Shown: positions 16,678 through 25,341, counted from the first letter of the stretch. The stretch is DNA of 44,692 nt from Gemmatimonadota bacterium (GCA_031260285.1 JAIRKD010000026.1:1-44692), one strand, 5' to 3'. Translations and numbers: made by a program. The notes: generated from the letters alone by a model not told the origin.

Positions 16678-17436
16678 ATGCGACTGAACGGGAAAAATAT
16701 GATCGTCACCGGCGGGGCGAGCGGCATCGGCCTGGCCACCGTCAGGCGGTGTCTGCGTGAGGGAGCCAACCTGGTGCTTTCCGATCTGGAGAATAGTGAC
16801 GGAGAGGCCATCGCCCGCGAACTTGCCCGCGAAGCGGGTGGGGTGAATCGTTGTCTGTTTATCGCCTGTGATGTCACATCCACCGAGCAGGTGGACGCTC
16901 TGGTAGAGGAGTCAGCCGCGCGGCTGGGCAGTGTGGATGTGGTATTCAGCAATGCCGGCATCGGTGGCATGGGGCCGGTGGAGACCACTTCCGACACAGA
17001 CTATCTGCGGGTGATCGATATCAACCTGAACGGGGTCTTCCGGGTGGCTCGCGCCGCGCTTCGACAGATGTACCGGCAGGGATCAGGCAGTCTGGTGAAC
17101 TGCGCATCCATTCTGGGGACGCTGGGGCAGAGTGGCACGGTAGCCTACTCCGCGGCAAAGGGCGGAGTGGTGAACATGACACGGACGCTGGCGCTTGAAG
17201 CCGCACCCCGGGGTGTGCGGGTTAATTCGATCGGGCCCGGTTATATCGATACTCCGCTGCTCCAGGGTATGTCACCGGAAGCCCGGGAAGGGCTGGTCCG
17301 GCTGCACCCGATCGGCCGGCTCGGGCGGGATGAAGAGGTCGCCAATGCAGTCCTCTTTCTGGCGAGTGATGAGGCCAGCTTTGTTTCCGGTGCCTACCTG
17401 CTGGTGGACGGCGGCTACGCGGCGGGAAAAGCCTGA
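16678..17436 (+). CDS. SDR family oxidoreductase
   Basis: A 252-residue classical short-chain dehydrogenase/reductase using NAD(P). The cofactor motif TGGASGIG is at 11-18, the NAG motif at 92-94 and the catalytic triad is Ser144, Tyr157 and Lys161 (YSAAK). The C-terminal substrate region includes VNSIGPGYIDTPLL, and the end FVSGAYLLVDGGYA is typical. An aspartate after the second strand (SDLENSD) suggests NAD rather than NADP, as a rule of thumb. The ATG at 16678 is preceded by AGAGATCCT, a modest ribosome-binding site. The substrate cannot be read from the sequence, and neighbours are unrelated. Confidence 0.93.
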   Translation: MRLNGKNMIVTGGASGIGLATVRRCLREGANLVLSDLENSDGEAIARELAREAGGVNRCLFIACDVTSTEQVDALVEESAARLGSVDVVFSNAGIGGMGPVETTSDTDYLRVIDINLNGVFRVARAALRQMYRQGSGSLVNCASILGTLGQSGTVAYSAAKGGVVNMTRTLALEAAPRGVRVNSIGPGYIDTPLLQGMSPEAREGLVRLHPIGRLGRDEEVANAVLFLASDEASFVSGAYLLVDGGYAAGKA

Positions 17437-17453
17437 GAAGTTCCGGGGAATAC

Positions 17454-17480
17454 GCTCACCAGCCGGGTCTGGTGGTGAGC
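17454..17480 (+). terminator. Possible hairpin after the SDR gene
   Basis: Arms GCTCACC (17454-17460) and GGTGAGC (17474-17480) surround a G+C-rich loop, 18 bases after the SDR stop. No T tract follows, so function as a terminator is doubtful. Confidence 0.3.
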
Positions 17481-17670
17481 CCCGGGAGCGCTGTTCCCCG
17501 ACAGCCCCTCCCTCAACCCGGCTGCTCAACGCCCGCTCAACGTCATAGCGCGATCCCGTGTTATTATGAAGACATCCCGATCAGGGTGCCTGCCCTGATG
17601 GGGGAATCGCGGTTCCTGTCATCGCGGCTTCTGTTCACAGTCAGATTCATCACAACGAAGAACATCCGGT

Positions 17671-18630
17671 ATGCGCAAGGAAATACAGACGTTTGCCCTT
17701 CTCTCCCTGACCCTCGCCGCATGTGGCGGGGAGGCAGATCACATGGTTGAAGCGGTCATGGAGGGAACGCCGGCTATCAGCTTCCCGGAATCCATCCTCG
17801 CAGAGCGCGGGGGGTTTGTGCCGGAGGGGATCGAATACGACTCGGTACGCGCCCGCGTGCTCACGGGCTCTCTCGCCGAAGGGACCATTTTCGAATTCCA
17901 TCCGGATGGCAGAATCTCTCCGGTGATCACCGACCCCGATCTGCTCTCGTCGGTGGGGATCGAGGTGGATGAGGCGCGGAACCGGCTCCTTGTCGCCAAT
18001 TCGGACCGCGATGCTTTCACCGGGGCGAGCCGGGGGCAGGCGAAGCTGGGCGTTTACGACCTCATCACCGGTGAGCGTCTGGCGATGGTTGATCTGGGGG
18101 CTCTGCTCACAGACCTGCCCGCCGACGCCGGGCTCTTCGCGAATGATATCACGGTGGATGAAGCCGGAACGATCTACGTGACGGAGACCATGAACAATGT
18201 CATCTTCCGCGTGGGTCCGGATTACAAGGCGTCGGTCTTCCATCGTTTTGCGCCGGCTGAGGGTCTCGCGATCAATGGGATCGAATACCATCCGGACGGT
18301 TACCTGATTGTCACCGGGGGAAGTTCTCTCTTCCGGGTACCTGTTGATAATCCCGCGGGCCTGACGCCGGTTGTAGTTGCTGACCGGATCGAGGGGCAGG
18401 ATGGGCTGGTGTGGATGTCCAACGGCTGGCTGGCGATCACAAGCAATTCGGAGAACCGGGTGGTGGCGCTGGGCAGCACCGATGGCTGGGCGTCAGCTTC
18501 GGTGGTCGGAGTCGCGCCGTTGACGACACAGGGAACAACCGCCGCGCGGATCGGGGATGGGGTTTACGTGGTGTATCCGCACTTCAACGACCAGGATCCG
18601 CCGGGGGTAGTGCGGGCGGTGTTTGAGTAA
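17671..18630 (+). CDS. Lipoprotein with SMP-30/gluconolactonase-like beta-propeller
   Basis: A 319-residue lipoprotein. The signal peptide MRKEIQTFALLSLTLAAC ends in the lipobox LAAC, so it should be anchored to a periplasmic membrane face. The mature part shows repeated propeller blade motifs: GGFVPEGIEYDSVRARVLTG, GTIFEFHPDGRISPV, VGIEVDEARNRLLVANSD, ANDITVDEAGTIYVTETMNN and LAINGIEYHPDGYLIV. This is the pattern of SMP-30/gluconolactonase/NHL-type propellers, some of which are calcium-dependent lactonases. The asparagine and acidic residues in these loops would fit a metal site, but no activity can be asserted. The ATG at 17671 has only a weak upstream site. It appears monocistronic. Confidence 0.8.
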   Translation: MRKEIQTFALLSLTLAACGGEADHMVEAVMEGTPAISFPESILAERGGFVPEGIEYDSVRARVLTGSLAEGTIFEFHPDGRISPVITDPDLLSSVGIEVDEARNRLLVANSDRDAFTGASRGQAKLGVYDLITGERLAMVDLGALLTDLPADAGLFANDITVDEAGTIYVTETMNNVIFRVGPDYKASVFHRFAPAEGLAINGIEYHPDGYLIVTGGSSLFRVPVDNPAGLTPVVVADRIEGQDGLVWMSNGWLAITSNSENRVVALGSTDGWASASVVGVAPLTTQGTTAARIGDGVYVVYPHFNDQDPPGVVRAVFE

Positions 18631-19407
18631 CTCCGGAGCTCACAGAGGAAGCCGCGAGTCAGGACGCGGAGCGCCCGGCTCCACGGATCTTTCCTGCTGT
18701 GAAGGTTTTGTGAAGGTCGGGGGTTCCGGGGGCGGGGTTCAAAACCGCTCCCGTAGCGGGCAGGGGTGAGACTGGCCCGGACTGACTGGCAGGGCGTTGC
18801 ACGCAACGCCCCCAGGTGGCTATAAAAAAGGGCGGTCACGTGAATATCTCACGCCGCCGCCCGCATCAGCCGTCCTTATGATTCACCCGGGCAGCGTTCT
18901 CAACGCCTCCCGGATCCCGCAATCCATCCGTTATGCTTCTCTTCCCCATCACCCCGTCGCGATCCCTCACCGGGCGCGAGCACCCGAGCGAGCCGATGAC
19001 ACCGCATCCGACATAATTCCGTATTCCTCCTCCGGAACTCATCGGAAACAGCCCCCCCTCCATCACCGGCCCGCCACGGGCTTCCATCTCCCCGCAAAGC
19101 AATTATAAACACGACCACCGGCGCTGCATGAAGGGGATTTCTGAACTTCCCCGCCGGAAACCTTTCCTGACTATCCGTCAGGGTTATCCCCGCAAAGTGG
19201 CTGTGGAGTCTACACCCCGAACGGATGTTCGCACACCGGTCTGTCACCATGATCAGCGAACATCACGACCGTACAAAGCTCTTTCCCCACCTCTGACCCC
19301 GAGCGGCCTCCATCACCAGAAGACGTTGATGCGCGGGTACGGAGATTGACGATCCCTGACCGGCTCCGTCCTTCACGGTATAACAGGAACTGTCAGGAGG
19401 TCAAGCG
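18631..19407. other. Long spacer with one composite palindromic repeat
   Basis: About 780 bases without a convincing gene. The first 190 bases hold the composite repeat at 18727-18817. The rest (to 19380) has short open frames on both strands but no good ribosome-binding site or protein-like sequence. The last bases carry AGGAGGT upstream of the M23 peptidase start. No tRNA was found. Confidence 0.45.
18727..18817 (+). repeat. Composite palindromic repeat, copy 1
   Basis: Contains two palindromes: a degenerate GGGCGGGGTT/AAAACCGCTCCC and a perfect GGGCGTTGC-AC-GCAACGCCC (18792-18811). A second copy lies in inverted orientation at 20493-20577, so the M23 peptidase gene is flanked by the pair. 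REP-like intergenic elements of this kind can be multi-copy in a genome; the window shows only two. Confidence 0.65.
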
Positions 19408-20412
19408 ATGATAAACAGAACCGATAGAGCGGACAGAAGAGTCGGCGGGAATGGAGTCGGCCGGTCGGGGGCAGTGCTGGCGGCAACAACAGGTCTGTTT
19501 GCGTTTGGTGCCTGGTTGACGCTGGCATCGGGGCAGAGCGGTGGTTCAGCAGAGGCGGCGGTGACGGGGCAGGCTCCGCCTTCCGCGTCCACCTTCCCAC
19601 GGACCCCGGCAACCGTTCGCTGGTCGCCGGATCCCGTGACGGAAGGCCGTCTTTTTACGGTGATCATCGAGGGTGAGGACCCGGAAGTGAGTGAGGCGAC
19701 GGGAAGTTTCGGAGGGGAACCGCTTCACTTCGCTTCCAACGCAAAAGGTGCTCTGACAGCGATGGCAGCCGCGCCTCTCGATTCGGTCGGATCACATGCG
19801 CTGCGGGTGAACATCAGGCACGCGGACGGATCGGTTGATTCGCGGGAGTTATCTATTGATATCTCTCCGGGCGGCTACCCGATGGAGAGTCTCACAGTGG
19901 CGCCCCGGTTCAGCGAGCCGCAGTCTCCCGAGCTGGAAGCGCGGATCGAGAGGGAATCGGAGCGGGTGCTGGAGATCGCCCGACGGTCACATGAGACACC
20001 CCGGATGTGGTCAGCTCCGTTTATCGCGCCCAGAGAGGGACGGATCACCAGTGGATTCGGAAGTGGCCGCGTCTTCAACGGGACGGTGGAGAGCCGTCAT
20101 ACCGGAACCGATTTCGCAGGCGCTGTGGGTGCGCCAGTGACGGCTTCAGCCCGGGGAGTTGTTGCTCTCGTGGACGACTTCTACCTCGGCGGGAATGTGA
20201 TCTACATCGATCACGGTGCCGGTCTGGTGACCGGATATTTTCATCTGAGTGAACAACTTGTCGCACCGGGTGATCGGGTGGAGGCCGGTGACCGGATCGG
20301 TCTTGTCGGGGCTACGGGCCGGGTCACGGGGCCACACCTGCACTGGATTGTGCGCTATGGTGCGCACAGCCTGGACGGGGAGAGTCTGATTGCATACAGT
20401 CCGGACCGTTAA
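19408..20412 (+). CDS. M23 family metallopeptidase, exported
   Basis: A 334-residue peptidoglycan endopeptidase candidate. It has an N-terminal signal or anchor helix (AVLAATTGLFAFGAWLTLAS, about 22-41), a beta-rich domain of about 65-160 and a C-terminal LytM/M23 domain from about 205. Zinc ligands are visible: His231 and Asp235 in RHTGTDFAG, and the HLHW motif with His310/His312. The usual inter-domain wording (SGFGSGRVFNG, TGYFHLSE, VEAGDRIGLVGATGRVTGPH) is intact, so it should be catalytically competent. It would cleave stem-peptide crosslinks in the periplasm. AGGAGGT eight bases before the ATG fixes the start. It stands alone, between the two inverted palindromic repeats. Confidence 0.93.
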   Translation: MINRTDRADRRVGGNGVGRSGAVLAATTGLFAFGAWLTLASGQSGGSAEAAVTGQAPPSASTFPRTPATVRWSPDPVTEGRLFTVIIEGEDPEVSEATGSFGGEPLHFASNAKGALTAMAAAPLDSVGSHALRVNIRHADGSVDSRELSIDISPGGYPMESLTVAPRFSEPQSPELEARIERESERVLEIARRSHETPRMWSAPFIAPREGRITSGFGSGRVFNGTVESRHTGTDFAGAVGAPVTASARGVVALVDDFYLGGNVIYIDHGAGLVTGYFHLSEQLVAPGDRVEAGDRIGLVGATGRVTGPHLHWIVRYGAHSLDGESLIAYSPDR

Positions 20413-20492
20413 GATCGGGATGTCTGATCAGGTAACATCTGTATGTACTTCCTGCTCTGTACTGTGCGGCTGGAACATCCGGTCCGGTGGCC

Positions 20493-20577
20493 GGCTGGGC
20501 GTTGCAACGCAACGCCCCTACGGATCCTCTCGCCAGCGGGGGCAGGGGCGGGTTTGAAGCCCGGCCCGCCGGGGTCG
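20493..20577 (-). repeat. Composite palindromic repeat, copy 2 (inverted)
   Basis: Carries GGGCGTTGC-AAC-GCAACGCCC (20497-20517) followed by CTACGG and a degenerate GGGCGGGTTTG/AAGCCCGGCCC palindrome (about 20548-20571). Read on the minus strand, the order matches copy 1 at 18727-18817, with divergence between the two. Confidence 0.65.
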
Positions 20578-20637
20578 TCATGTGAGGGCCTCCTGAACGC
20601 TGCGGGCCCGGAATCGTACCAGGCGCACGAGCCCGCC

Positions 20638-20667
20638 GGGTCAGTCCGGGTCAGTCCGGGTCAGTCC
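20638..20667. repeat. Three tandem copies of GGGTCAGTCC
   Basis: Three exact 10-bp units in a row. The stop codon of the alpha/beta hydrolase (20661-20663) lies in the last unit, so slippage here would add or alter only the final residues or trailing sequence. Confidence 0.9.
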
Positions 20668-21536
20668 GGGGTCAACGTCCGGACGAACCAGTCCACCATG
20701 GCGGCGTTTGCCCGGACCGCGTCTTCTCCCGTAAATCCGTGGCCGGCGCCATCGATGATGATCAGATCTGTCTCCACGCCGACCTGCTCAAAGGCGTTAT
20801 GGATTCGGATGCTGTGATCCAGGGGCACGGTGGCATCCGCCGTTCCGTGGATAAGCAGGGTCGGGGGATCATCGGGTGATACAAAGAGGATCGGTGAGAT
20901 CCCTGCTGCGAGATCGCGATCAAAGTTGAGCGCCGGGAACCTCTGATCCGCGGGTGCATCCGGCATCCGGCCCCGCGCCCATGTCCGCAGATCAACCGGC
21001 GGATAGTAGGCGACAACCGAAGCGAGTCTGACGGGCTCCCGCATAAACGGCTCGGAAGCTTCAGGGTCACCGGTATCGGTTCCGATGCCAAGCATCAGTG
21101 AAAGATGTCCGCCCGCACTGCCACCGTGCGCGCCCAGCCGGTCGGGGTCAACTCCCCAGAGAGCCGCGTTCTGCTGGATGAACCGGGCGGCGCGACGCAC
21201 ATCCGCAACCGCTTCGGGAACGAAGTAGCGCGGACTGCTGCCATGCCGGACAATAAACAGAGTGATCCCGTGATCAAGCAGCCCGCTGAACCGCGTCACC
21301 ATCCGCTCCGGATCCGACCATGCGGAAACCCATCCGCCGCTGACCATGTACATCACCGCGGCGCCGTTGGCATCCGCCGGCTTCAGCACATCAAAGGTCA
21401 GCGCCATCCCGTCCTTGTGCCCGTAGACAACGTCCGCGATGATATCGACCTTCTGGGCAGTGGCCGGTGAAGCCAGAAAGAGCAGCGCCACGGCGTAGAG
21501 GATGGACATCCGTCCGGCCAATAAACGTCGTTTCAT
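20661..21536 (-). CDS. Secreted alpha/beta hydrolase, esterase-like
   Basis: A 291-residue protein. A signal peptide (MKRRLLAGRMSILYAVALLF, ending SPATAQ) leads into an alpha/beta-hydrolase fold. The oxyanion-hole region is VSGGWVSAW and the nucleophile elbow is HGGSAGG with Ser140. The later IHGTADATVP supplies the acid Asp and GAGHGF the catalytic His. The layout resembles acetylxylan or feruloyl esterases and related small-ester carboxylesterases (BD-FAE-like), but the substrate is not determined. The ATG at 21536 with AGGAAAA upstream starts exactly at the signal peptide. The divergent M1 peptidase begins 152 bases away, so the two may share a regulatory region. Confidence 0.88.
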   Translation of the reverse strand: MKRRLLAGRMSILYAVALLFLASPATAQKVDIIADVVYGHKDGMALTFDVLKPADANGAAVMYMVSGGWVSAWSDPERMVTRFSGLLDHGITLFIVRHGSSPRYFVPEAVADVRRAARFIQQNAALWGVDPDRLGAHGGSAGGHLSLMLGIGTDTGDPEASEPFMREPVRLASVVAYYPPVDLRTWARGRMPDAPADQRFPALNFDRDLAAGISPILFVSPDDPPTLLIHGTADATVPLDHSIRIHNAFEQVGVETDLIIIDGAGHGFTGEDAVRANAAMVDWFVRTLTPD

Positions 21537-21688
21537 GGAGTTTTCCTGAGGTTGGATCGGGTTCCGGGAAGAGGAGATAAACCCTTGTGATGAACGGTAC
21601 ACTTCACGCGTTATCCGCGCAATCCGTTTCTGGTCTCCCGTCAGCTCCGGCGGATCTCACCCGGAGTATCTTCCACAAGGCGAATCCA

Positions 21689-23626
21689 ATGCGTCGTGCC
21701 CTCTACCTTCCTCTGGCGACTCTGCTGGCGTGTGCGCCCGCAGCAACGCTCCGCTCGGAATTGCCGGTTGAAAACATCCCCGCGCCACGGGTGATCCTTC
21801 CGCCGGAGTTCGAGGCCGCGATCGAGGATGGAACCCGCTCCACAACAGGACGCCCCGGCCCGAACTACTGGCAGAACGAGGCGGAGTACGATCTGCGCGT
21901 CCATGTAGACCCCGACTCTCTGCTGGTGCGGGGCGCCTCGACGATCCGGTACCATAACCGGTCGCCGGACAGGCTGGGCGTGCTTGTGCTGGATGTTGAG
22001 CAGCAGTTCCACCTCCCCGGCGCCGCGCGGGTGGATCCCGCTGAGGTGACAACCGGAATGGAGCTCACCCGGCTGGCCGTAAACGGGCAGAGCTTCCGCG
22101 AAGGTAACATCGGGGCTGGTGGCGGGGTGTGGATGATGGATGGAACCAAACTGGTCATCCGTCCCACCCAGCCGATCGCTGCAGGTACAACAACCACACT
22201 GGAGATCAACTGGTCGTTCCCGATCCCCGCCAGAGGAGTTGGCGAAAGGATGGGGCATAACGCCGGGAACCTCATCTTCCTCGCGTACTTCTACCCCCAG
22301 TTCGCTGTATATGATGACGTGGTTGGCTGGGACGCGGACCAGTTCCTCGGCTGGGGAGAGTTCTACGATGGGTTCGGCAGCTACAATGTGACCATCGAAG
22401 CTCCGGCGCAGTGGCTTGTCATGGGCACCGGTTCGCTGACCAACGCGGGGGAGATGCTTGCGCCCGAAATCGCCCGACGGCTCGCGATTGCCGAAACCAG
22501 CGACACGGTTGTGCATGTCGTAACCACCGCGGATCTGGGACGTGTCACCAGCGGCGCCACCGGATGGCGCCAGTGGAGCTTCCGCGCGGATTCGGTGCGT
22601 GATGTTGCCTTCAGCCTCTCCCGCGAATCGCTCTGGGATGCGATGCGCGCTCCCACCGGCGCCCGGAACAGCAACGGCTCACCCGCCTTCACCCGGGTGG
22701 ACGCGATCTACCGCGCCGGCACCGACTCCTGGAACCGGGTCGCTGACTACACCCGCCACGCCGTCAGCTTTCTCTCGGACTATACCGGGATCCCCTACCC
22801 CTGGTCACACATGACCATTGTGGAAGGGGTCGGGATTCTGGGCGGCGGGATGGAGTATCCGATGATGTCGCTCATCAACCAGCCCGGCGAAGTGTATCTC
22901 TACGATACAACCGCCCATGAGATCGCCCATATGTGGGTACCGATGATTGTATCCACTGATGAACGCCGGTACGGCTGGCTGGACGAGGGCATCACTACCT
23001 ACCATGAGCAGGAGGCCCATCGGGACCGTTTCCCGGGGACACACCCCGAAGCGAACTTTCTCGGCGGATACCTGGCCGCGGCGCGGGCGGGTGCGGAAGG
23101 CGAGATCATGCGCCGGACGGACTACCACTACTCGATCAACGAGTTTGTCACCGCTTCATACGACAAACCGGGGACGCTGCTGAACACCCTGCACGGGCTG
23201 CTCGGCGAGGAGGTGTTCCTGAAGGCATACCGGGAGTTCCTCAACCGGTGGAAGTGGAAGCAGGCATACCCATGGGATCTCTGGAATACATTTGAGGATG
23301 TATCCGGCCAGGATCTGGGGTGGTTCTGGACGTCCTGGTACGAGACAACCGGGGTGCTGGATCAGGCGGTGGAATCTGTCACTACGGGGGCGGATGGGTC
23401 GTCGCGGATTGTGATCCGGTCGCTCGGTCAGAACCCGATGCCCACCCAGCTCACCATTGATCTGGCGGATGGGAGCGTGGTGGAGCGGACCATTCCGGTA
23501 GAGCGCTGGTTTGGCGGAATTGAGCGGAATACCGTCACAGTGCCCGGCCGGGTGACGCGGGTGAGGATTGATGCGGCGGAGCTGTTCCCGGATATCAATC
23601 GGGAGAACAACGTCTGGGGGAATTGA
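21689..23626 (+). CDS. M1 family metallopeptidase, lipoprotein
   Basis: A 645-residue zinc aminopeptidase of the gluzincin M1 class. It begins with a lipoprotein-type signal (MRRALYLPLATLLACAPA), then an N-terminal beta-saddle domain (YDLRVHVDPDSLLVRGASTI). The exopeptidase motif is GGGMEYP, a variant of GAMEN. The zinc site is HEIAH with His410, Glu411 and His414, and after exactly 18 residues the third ligand Glu433 in WLDEG. A tyrosine in the helix after the zinc site (about SINEFVTASYDKPG) would stabilise the transition state. It would trim peptides in the periplasm, which fits with the peptide importer elsewhere in the window. The ATG at 21689 has AAGG upstream; the frame is open further but without a signal peptide. 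Confidence 0.92.
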   Translation: MRRALYLPLATLLACAPAATLRSELPVENIPAPRVILPPEFEAAIEDGTRSTTGRPGPNYWQNEAEYDLRVHVDPDSLLVRGASTIRYHNRSPDRLGVLVLDVEQQFHLPGAARVDPAEVTTGMELTRLAVNGQSFREGNIGAGGGVWMMDGTKLVIRPTQPIAAGTTTTLEINWSFPIPARGVGERMGHNAGNLIFLAYFYPQFAVYDDVVGWDADQFLGWGEFYDGFGSYNVTIEAPAQWLVMGTGSLTNAGEMLAPEIARRLAIAETSDTVVHVVTTADLGRVTSGATGWRQWSFRADSVRDVAFSLSRESLWDAMRAPTGARNSNGSPAFTRVDAIYRAGTDSWNRVADYTRHAVSFLSDYTGIPYPWSHMTIVEGVGILGGGMEYPMMSLINQPGEVYLYDTTAHEIAHMWVPMIVSTDERRYGWLDEGITTYHEQEAHRDRFPGTHPEANFLGGYLAAARAGAEGEIMRRTDYHYSINEFVTASYDKPGTLLNTLHGLLGEEVFLKAYREFLNRWKWKQAYPWDLWNTFEDVSGQDLGWFWTSWYETTGVLDQAVESVTTGADGSSRIVIRSLGQNPMPTQLTIDLADGSVVERTIPVERWFGGIERNTVTVPGRVTRVRIDAAELFPDINRENNVWGN

Positions 23627-23667
23627 GGCACAGCCGCGCGGGAGACAGCAGGTCTCACACGAAGGAT

Positions 23668-23709
23668 ACGAAAAACACGAAGGGATTCGTTGCCCTTCGT
23701 GTTTTTCGT
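23668..23709. terminator. Bidirectional terminator with CGAAAAACACGAAGGG stem
   Basis: Perfect 17-bp inverted repeat (23668-23684 and 23693-23709) with an 8-base loop. It is A-rich at the left and T-rich at the right, between the convergent M1 peptidase and MltD-like genes, 41 and 17 bases from their stop codons. The stem sequence also has a partial direct copy just upstream (CACACGAAGGATACGAA). Confidence 0.85.
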
Positions 23710-23726
23710 GTGAGTCAAAGCTGTTC

Positions 23727-24824
23727 TCACCGTCCAGCGTTTGCCCCCCGGGCCATCGAAAGAAGCGTCGGATCCCCCTGACGCAGTTTATACGCATCCG
23801 CTCGGGTGCCATCCTTCTGACGCGCTTCCGGCCAGTTGACCAGGAAGGTGGAACGAGCCCCCTTCGGAACGCGTACCACCTGACGCCGATCCGCGCGAGT
23901 GTGATCTCCCTTGAGGTGCGGGTTCAGGCTGCGGATCTCCGTGATATCCACCCCGCTTGCGGACGCGATCCGCGCGAGTGGCGTTGAGGGTTCCACAACA
24001 ACCTCCTCATACGACCAGGGAGTCTGCGTCTGCACATGTTCGAAGCCGTACTTTGCGGGCTCCTTCGAGATCCGCGCGGCGGCAATCATCAGCGGCACGT
24101 AGTCGCGGGTTTCCTTCGGCAGCCGGTTGTAGATCTCGTAGTACGACTCCTCCGTTCCCCGCTCCGACCCTGTCACCTCGCGCATGATCCGGGCGATCCG
24201 GCCTTCACCGGTGTTGTACGCCGCCGCGGAGAGGTACCAGGATCCGAACTGATCGTGCAGGTCGGTGAGGTAATCCAGCGCCGCGTCCGTTGCTTTTTCC
24301 GGATCGTTCCGCTCATCCACATTCCGGTTGATCTCCAGACCATACCGCCGGCCGGTTGCCTCGATGAACTGCCAGAGCCCCGAAGCATCCGCGCGCGAAT
24401 AGGCGAGCGGGTCGAACCCCGACTCGATCATCGAAAGATAGATGAGATCGCGCGGAAGGCCCCGTTCCTGGAGCTTGGCTTCCATCATCGGGATGAACCG
24501 GCCGCTCCGTTCCAGAAAGTGCTCAAAATCGGGGCGTTTATCGGTGGTGAACCGTTCCACCCAGTAGTCGACGCGTTCGTGGTCCAGGTTCGGGAGATCC
24601 CATTCCGCACTCGCGAGATCCGTGGACTCGGCGGTTGTGGAGGTGAAGGGTGAGACCCCCGTCGCTGAGTCGTAACGGGGAGCGCTGGAGACCGCGCCTC
24701 CAACCCAGCTTGCTCCGAGGACGCCCGCCAGAGCTAGCTGCCCCGCCCGTTCCTTCCGGATACGACGCACAAACCCGGCGATTCCACCACCTTCTTTTTC
24801 GTCGTCCCTGCGCTCCTCGATCAT
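23727..24824 (-). CDS. MltD-like membrane-bound lytic transglycosylase with LysM
   Basis: A 365-residue protein that would cleave glycan strands of peptidoglycan to 1,6-anhydro ends. It has an N-terminal membrane anchor (QLALAGVLGASWVGGAVSS, about 29-47), then a family-1 lytic transglycosylase domain. The catalytic glutamate is Glu134 in SMIESGFDP, followed by ASGLWQFIEATGRRYGL, AYNTGEGRI and RDYVPLMIAA. A LysM motif follows from about 280 (STPLARIASASGVDITEIRS, QVVRVPKG). A second LysM seems to begin near the end (YKLRQGDPTLLSMARGAN) but the protein stops after only its first part, so that repeat is truncated. The ATG at 24824 is not preceded by a strong ribosome-binding site. It converges on the M1 peptidase gene. 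Confidence 0.9.
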   Translation of the reverse strand: MIEERRDDEKEGGGIAGFVRRIRKERAGQLALAGVLGASWVGGAVSSAPRYDSATGVSPFTSTTAESTDLASAEWDLPNLDHERVDYWVERFTTDKRPDFEHFLERSGRFIPMMEAKLQERGLPRDLIYLSMIESGFDPLAYSRADASGLWQFIEATGRRYGLEINRNVDERNDPEKATDAALDYLTDLHDQFGSWYLSAAAYNTGEGRIARIMREVTGSERGTEESYYEIYNRLPKETRDYVPLMIAAARISKEPAKYGFEHVQTQTPWSYEEVVVEPSTPLARIASASGVDITEIRSLNPHLKGDHTRADRRQVVRVPKGARSTFLVNWPEARQKDGTRADAYKLRQGDPTLLSMARGANAGR

Positions 24825-24985
24825 GGCAACCCCTTGTTGTGATGCAGGTTACGGTATTGCAACCGGCATGCCCCGGGGGAAGGCGGACAGGGGTGAGCAG
24901 GGGGTGGATGGCGGGCGAGGAAAGCGCCGGGGATGATACAGTGATTCGGGTATACGGACAGAATGCCAGGGAATCATAAATCAAC

Positions 24986-25009
24986 GGGCGACCGCAGGTC
25001 GCCCCTACG
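24986..25009 (+). repeat. REP-like palindrome, copy 1
   Basis: GGGCGACC-GCA-GGTCGCCC followed by CTACG. The arms are perfectly complementary over 8 bp. This is the same element as the copies at 25174, 25217, 25478 and 25545. Confidence 0.85.
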
Positions 25010-25173
25010 CCGGCGAAATATGCACCCTGCCGGGCGTAATCGTACCCTTGCAACCGATTGCGTTTTCGAGAGGGGGCGGATTCATGATGTCCTCGAAGGC
25101 CAGAAAGCGAACACATTGCGGGCCAATGTATTGCAGGCAGACATATTTGGGGACGGACATACGGACATATTGC

Positions 25174-25197
25174 GGGCGACCACAGGTCGCCCCTACG
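25174..25197 (+). repeat. REP-like palindrome, copy 2
   Basis: GGGCGACC-ACA-GGTCGCCC followed by CTACG; same orientation as copy 1. Confidence 0.85.
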
Positions 25198-25216
25198 CGT
25201 ATGTGAAGGCATCGAT

Positions 25217-25239
25217 GTAGGGGCGACCTGCGGTCGCCC
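25217..25239 (-). repeat. REP-like palindrome, copy 3
   Basis: GTAGGGGCGACC-TGC-GGTCGCCC, inverted relative to copies 1, 2 and 5. Copies 2 and 3 lie 20 bases apart head to head, like a REP doublet, and copy 3 runs directly into the 9-bp tandem array. Confidence 0.85.
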
Positions 25240-25323
25240 GTTGGACCCGTTGGACCCGTTGGACCCGTTGGACCCGTTGGACCCGTTGGACCCGTTACCC
25301 GTTACCCGTTACCCATTGAACCC
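25240..25323 (+). repeat. Tandem array of GTTGGACCC and GTTACCC units
   Basis: Six exact 9-bp units GTTGGACCC (25240-25293), then three 7-bp units GTTACCC (25294-25314), then ATTGAACCC (25315-25323). A related run (CACCCGTTGAACCC, ATTGGGCCC, ATTGAGCC) occurs near 25510-25540. The unit is not a known transcription factor site to me. Confidence 0.9.
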
Positions 25324-25341
25324 GTTGGGCCACGACCACCC

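Noticed and set aside
18716-18780. Possible tRNA (GGTTCAAAACC resembles a T arm)
   Set aside because: No acceptor stem, anticodon arm or CCA context can be folded around it; the sequence belongs to a palindromic repeat.
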